From: Lineus longissimus
Lineage: Eukaryota > Nemertea > Pilidiophora > Heteronemertea > Lineidae
DNA: 64,000 bases
Assembly: GCF_910592395.1 (NCBI RefSeq)
Contig: NC_088308.1
Location: forward strand, 6,277,001 to 6,341,000
Reading direction: 5' to 3'
Shown: in pieces, positions 60,650-64,000 of the stretch
How the letters are laid out: every line of letters starts with the position of its first letter
Numbering within the stretch: the first letter of the stretch is position 1
Made by a program: the position numbers and the translations under genes
Notes under the pieces: model-generated
Databases searched by the model: none
Seen by the model: the letters and a program-made list of their open reading frames with translations, nothing else
Told to the model about the DNA's origin: nothing

Positions 60650-60762
60650 GGAGCATTCAAGACTGCTTCACCAGTCGGAAATTAACAAACAATAGTACAT
60701 TTTCAGCTCAGTGCTCATATTCACTACATTGTATTTATGCAATATTCACACATCCATTATAG
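60650..60762 (+). CDS. Candidate terminal exon of SUEL-vWA gene A
   Basis: A strong acceptor CTCCTTTTTGCAG precedes 60650. Joined in phase 1 to the Thr-rich exon ending at 59131 it reads RSIQDCFTSRKLTNNSTFSA, then QCSYSLHCIYAIF and a stop. The total coding length (1215 nt) is a multiple of three. It has no domain and four cysteines. Support is the splice site and phase only; a longer unseen exon set is possible. Confidence 0.35.
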
Positions 60763-61870
60763 ATACGAATTTATTATCGAGATTTCTTGTAAGTTATGCC
60801 GGTATTAAAGACAGAATAGTGCGAGTTGTTTTGGCAGCAATTGAATAATCGTCCCAGTGCACATAAGTAAACGGTGATAGTGAGTTTCATTTAGATGTTT
60901 TCTGATAAGTCCATTATTTTACTTCTTTTACAGATTAGAGATGAACATCACGACTGTCTTCTAGCGAGCTTGTTTGACATAGTCTCACGCAGTAGATGCA
61001 CCCTTCATCAGAAGTATATCCTTCTTCTCCATACCTTTAATGTGTATTAATATTTTGGAAATTTTCCATCAAACATGCGACGGGTTGAATTGGTTTGTTT
61101 AGGCCTCAATTCCCAGAGGGCACGAATAAAAACCAGAAGGTAGTCTGAAGTGGCTTACAAATCTTGGCCTTTGTGGGTTAATGCTGCCACAGCTTCAGAC
61201 TTGTACTGAGACGTGAATCCGATGATAAGTCTGCATGATATTACGATATGTTGATTTAATAGGCGGACAAGGCTAGTTTGGTGTAGGCCCAAGGGCGCCG
61301 ACCGTTTAGATTAGCCAAGGAGGACAAAAAATGAATATATTTTGCTTTTCACCGAACAGGCACACGATTATATAGAAATTAGAAAGTCATTTTTACCTGA
61401 TCGCTAGGAAGCGCGATGTGTTATTTTATAAACAGCTTCGCCCTTCAGTTTGTGCCAGTCAAGCGAGGACCTGCGTGTAAGGAAGCGGTGAAGGAAGACT
61501 CGTCTTCCAGCAATAGCGGGTAAGAATCTGCCTTAATTATGAATTTTGTGTACCTTTCTGGCCATTTCGGCTAAATCTAAATACATTCATAAATCAATAA
61601 GCTATGAGCCACAGACAATATTTTCAATCGGCTCTGCAGCGTCTCCCATGACACCAAAGATGCGATTTGAACCGAAAAAAAACACACCCAAAATGACAAC
61701 GGCGTAGAGTGCACCCGATTCGGTACAGGTACTAGTTACCGTCTCATTCGCCCGGCTAACCCATATAGTTCATTGGTCTACTTGCAAGTAAATGTTCGCT
61801 TTAAGGCCTTTAAGCTTTGAACTCTGGTACCTAAATTTCCGTCACCATCGAATTTCAGGATAAAGTCGCG
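60763..61870. other. Intergenic spacer between the SUEL-vWA genes
   Basis: No gene recognised; AT-rich sequence. A donor-like TAGCGG|GTAAGA at about 61520 could end a 5'-untranslated exon of gene B. Confidence 0.4.
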
Positions 61871-63668
61871 ATGGCTTTAAGGTTTATGGCACCGTTTCTT
61901 CTTCTCTTCGCTGTTCTCGTGAACAATGTTGGTACGTATGGTAACTGTCGATGCACATTTTTTGTGAATCCATATTTCGTAATTTTCTACATGAATCTTC
62001 GTGGCTTAGTATGGATTTTTAGTCTCTGGTTTTTCTTCTTACTGCTTTCCTAGTTCGCTGTCAGGTGAACAAAATTCCCTATAAAAAAAGAATGAAATTC
62101 GCTCTTAAAGAACTAATTTAGTGATCACTCTTTGAGACAACAGAAGTCAGAGCGAAAGTTGGATTAGATAATCTTCCCCGTTGGTGACTATGAAATAATT
62201 GTGATGGTTAACGTAAAACACTTGCAGGTGTGCTGAAACTAATGAATGCACTCTAAAAGATAATAGCAGAATGTAAACAATATTTTTAACATAAGTATCA
62301 CTAAATTAGCTATTTAATTCACTCTTTGTTTTGACTAATAAGCTTTGGCACAACAACAACAGACTTTCGTACTTCGTCTTTCGCAAGAGTTGCGACAGTA
62401 CACCTGCCCAATATATCTTTATAGAGGGCTAGATAATGGAAGTCAACGAGCATGAATTTCTAACTATCTGCGCTAATTCAAAAGTGACAAAATGTCTTTC
62501 GCCACGTAATGAACGTGCATGCACCTCTGCAAAACTTCAACGAAATGTCCCAAATAAATCTTCTACCTAATTAATGTACATGATTTTCACATGTATTTCT
62601 TCCACAGTCACGCAACAACGAGGTCAACCAGCGTTATTGGCTACAAATTGCGAAAGGGCGGCTGGGTGTACATTCGTTGGAGCGGTAAAATACAGATTGT
62701 ATCCTCCAATTTCGAATTCCCTATTTTTATGTAGTGTTTCGTTTTCAGCTTCACAACGAAATAAGTTGGCAGTTGGCTGCGACGGCCGTTGGATGTACAT
62801 GCGTTGCATGGGTAAAATACTGATTGTGTCCTCGAACTTTGGGCGGACCAACGCAAGATACTGCCGTTGGGGCAACTACAGAAACACCAAATGCACGGAT
62901 GGCGGGAGATCTATAGGCCCACTTCGCACATACTGCAATGGGAAACCATTCTGCCGGATACCTGTCAACTCCAAGCGGTTCGGAGACCCCTGCCCAGGTA
63001 CCAGCAAGTACCTTTTTGTGACTTACAAATGTATTCCATTACCGACACCACCTACCATCGGGCCGCCGCCGAAAAAGATACGTAAGTTGCTTACATGTAT
63101 TCTTCATCATTATGATATGTTAAAGGGAAAGGGAGGGGTTCGAAAATGTTCTATCGAACACTTACCGGGTCTATATGATAGTCTTGTTGAATAAGCGTTT
63201 TACAATTTTCCCTTAGAAAAGGATAATGTTCACCATCGCAAGGGGTCTCAAAATTGGCCATACATGTACTTCTTTCATTACACATCGGCTAAATGTACTG
63301 TATACTTAGAGAAAAATACTTTAATTTTGATATATTTCTGGGCCATTTAATTTTTAAAACATGTATTTGTATGCAGCCTGCAATCCAGTGGCCAAAGCTG
63401 ACATCTACTTCATGGTCGATTCGTCCGGAAGTGTAAGGAGGCAAAACTTCGTCCATTTGCTCAGATTCATCAACACCCTTATAAACAGCCTGTCCATAGG
63501 CCGGAACGCGATCAGGGTTGGTGTGTACAGGTTCGATCACCGGACGACCATGATGTTTAATTTGCTTCGGCACACTTCAAAAGCTGCCTTGAGGAAAGCG
63601 GTCAGAAATATTCCTTTTACGGGTGGAGGCACGGGGACCAGCACGGTTCTGCAACAGATGAGGACAGT
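61871..63668 (+). CDS. Secreted SUEL-type lectin + von Willebrand A protein, gene B (continues past the window)
   Basis: Exons seen: 61871-61931 (signal peptide, MAPFLLLFAVLVNNV), 62749-63081 and 63377-63668, with phases 1, 1 and 2 exactly as in gene A. The lectin exon has CDGRWMYMRCMGKILIVSS, NFGRTNARYC, CTDGGRSIGPLRTYCNG and FGDPCPGTSKYLFVTYKC, then the same PTPPTIGPP linker. The vWA exon has DIYFMVDSSGSV (MIDAS DxSxS), VGVYRFDHRTT and GGGTGTS, ending AGGACAGT|GTGAGT. The second vWA exon and tail must lie beyond 64000. It is a tandem paralogue of gene A on the same strand. Its first intron holds a decayed half-copy of the lectin exon. Confidence 0.85.
62608..62740 (+). pseudogene. Decayed half-copy of the SUEL exon in intron 1 of gene B
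   Basis: After a usable acceptor (TTTCTTCCACAG), one frame reads GGWVYIRWSGKIQIVSSNFE, matching GRWMYMRCMGKILIVSSNFG of the real exon ~140 bp downstream, then ends in a stop (TAG near 62731). The first Cys equivalents are lost. It is a tandem partial duplicate of the exon 5' half, and no longer usable as lectin. Confidence 0.75.
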
Positions 63669-64000
63669 GTGAGTACATGTACACACACACACACAAACTC
63701 ACGCCAACGCACGCATTCCTGACCTCAAGTTCCCGGACAGGCACATAAATTCAACCTAAAAGTTGTTCGAGAATATCGAAAGATAATCTTACCCACTTCT
63801 TTTTTACGCGGCTTTACACAAGTCGATATTCAGAGCGAATTAAATTTGTACCTTTCATTGAAATCACTCTGATCATGCGAAATATGCACTTTTACTGCAC
63901 AATGCGACGCAGCTTGAACAATAATTTAAACGCCCAGCAAACGAGCGATTTTTTGTCGCATGAAATCATGATTGCAGGTCAGTCAAAAATCACTCGTTTG
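63669..64000. other. Intron of SUEL-vWA gene B
   Basis: It starts with GTGAGT and a short CA-dinucleotide run (about 63679-63696). No further exon is visible before the window ends. Confidence 0.6.

Overview
This window is eukaryotic nuclear DNA from an animal. Genes are split by GT-AG introns, start sites have Kozak-like contexts, long introns carry transposon debris, and short ACATGTA-type palindromes recur throughout. The gene content (divergent nicotinic-receptor subunits, a core-2-type GlcNAc transferase, tandem rhodopsin-family GPCRs, SUEL-lectin/von Willebrand A proteins, a gustatory-receptor-like C-terminus) points to a marine invertebrate, most likely a deuterostome such as amphioxus, a hemichordate or an echinoderm. 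I cannot name the species from sequence alone.

Layout. 0.1-0.6 kb: a small two-pass membrane protein on the minus strand. 1.5-14.6 kb: two head-to-tail paralogous Cys-loop (nicotinic-like) receptor subunits with the same six-exon structure; their introns hold two foldback-type transposons, a Ty3/gypsy RNase H fossil and a decayed micro-duplication of exon 4. 15.6-16.7 kb: a repeat element with three 300-bp internal repeats. 16.7-23.7 kb: gene-poor. 23.7-25.5 kb: a two-exon GT14 (GCNT-like) glycosyltransferase. 27.0-27.7 kb: an unrecognised coding-like locus broken by a one-base frameshift. 28-38.5 kb: gene-poor. 38.5-54.0 kb: three tandem duplicons, each carrying one intronless melatonin-receptor-like GPCR. 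54.5-55.9 kb: minus-strand C-terminal exons of a gustatory-receptor-like gene. 56.2-64 kb: a tandem array of secreted SUEL-lectin + vWA genes (one nearly complete, one running off the window, one relic and one relic half-exon).

The strongest structural story is a non-autonomous transposon family whose terminal inverted repeats are arrays of a 15-bp unit and which makes 8-bp target duplications. Four copies are present. One pair sits in GPCR duplicons 2 and 3, while duplicon 1 retains the matching empty site. Duplicon 2 is a mosaic: its 5' part matches duplicon 3 and its 3' part matches duplicon 1, as expected from one unequal crossover in a two-copy array, or from a misassembly that mimics it. 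All identities were judged by eye.
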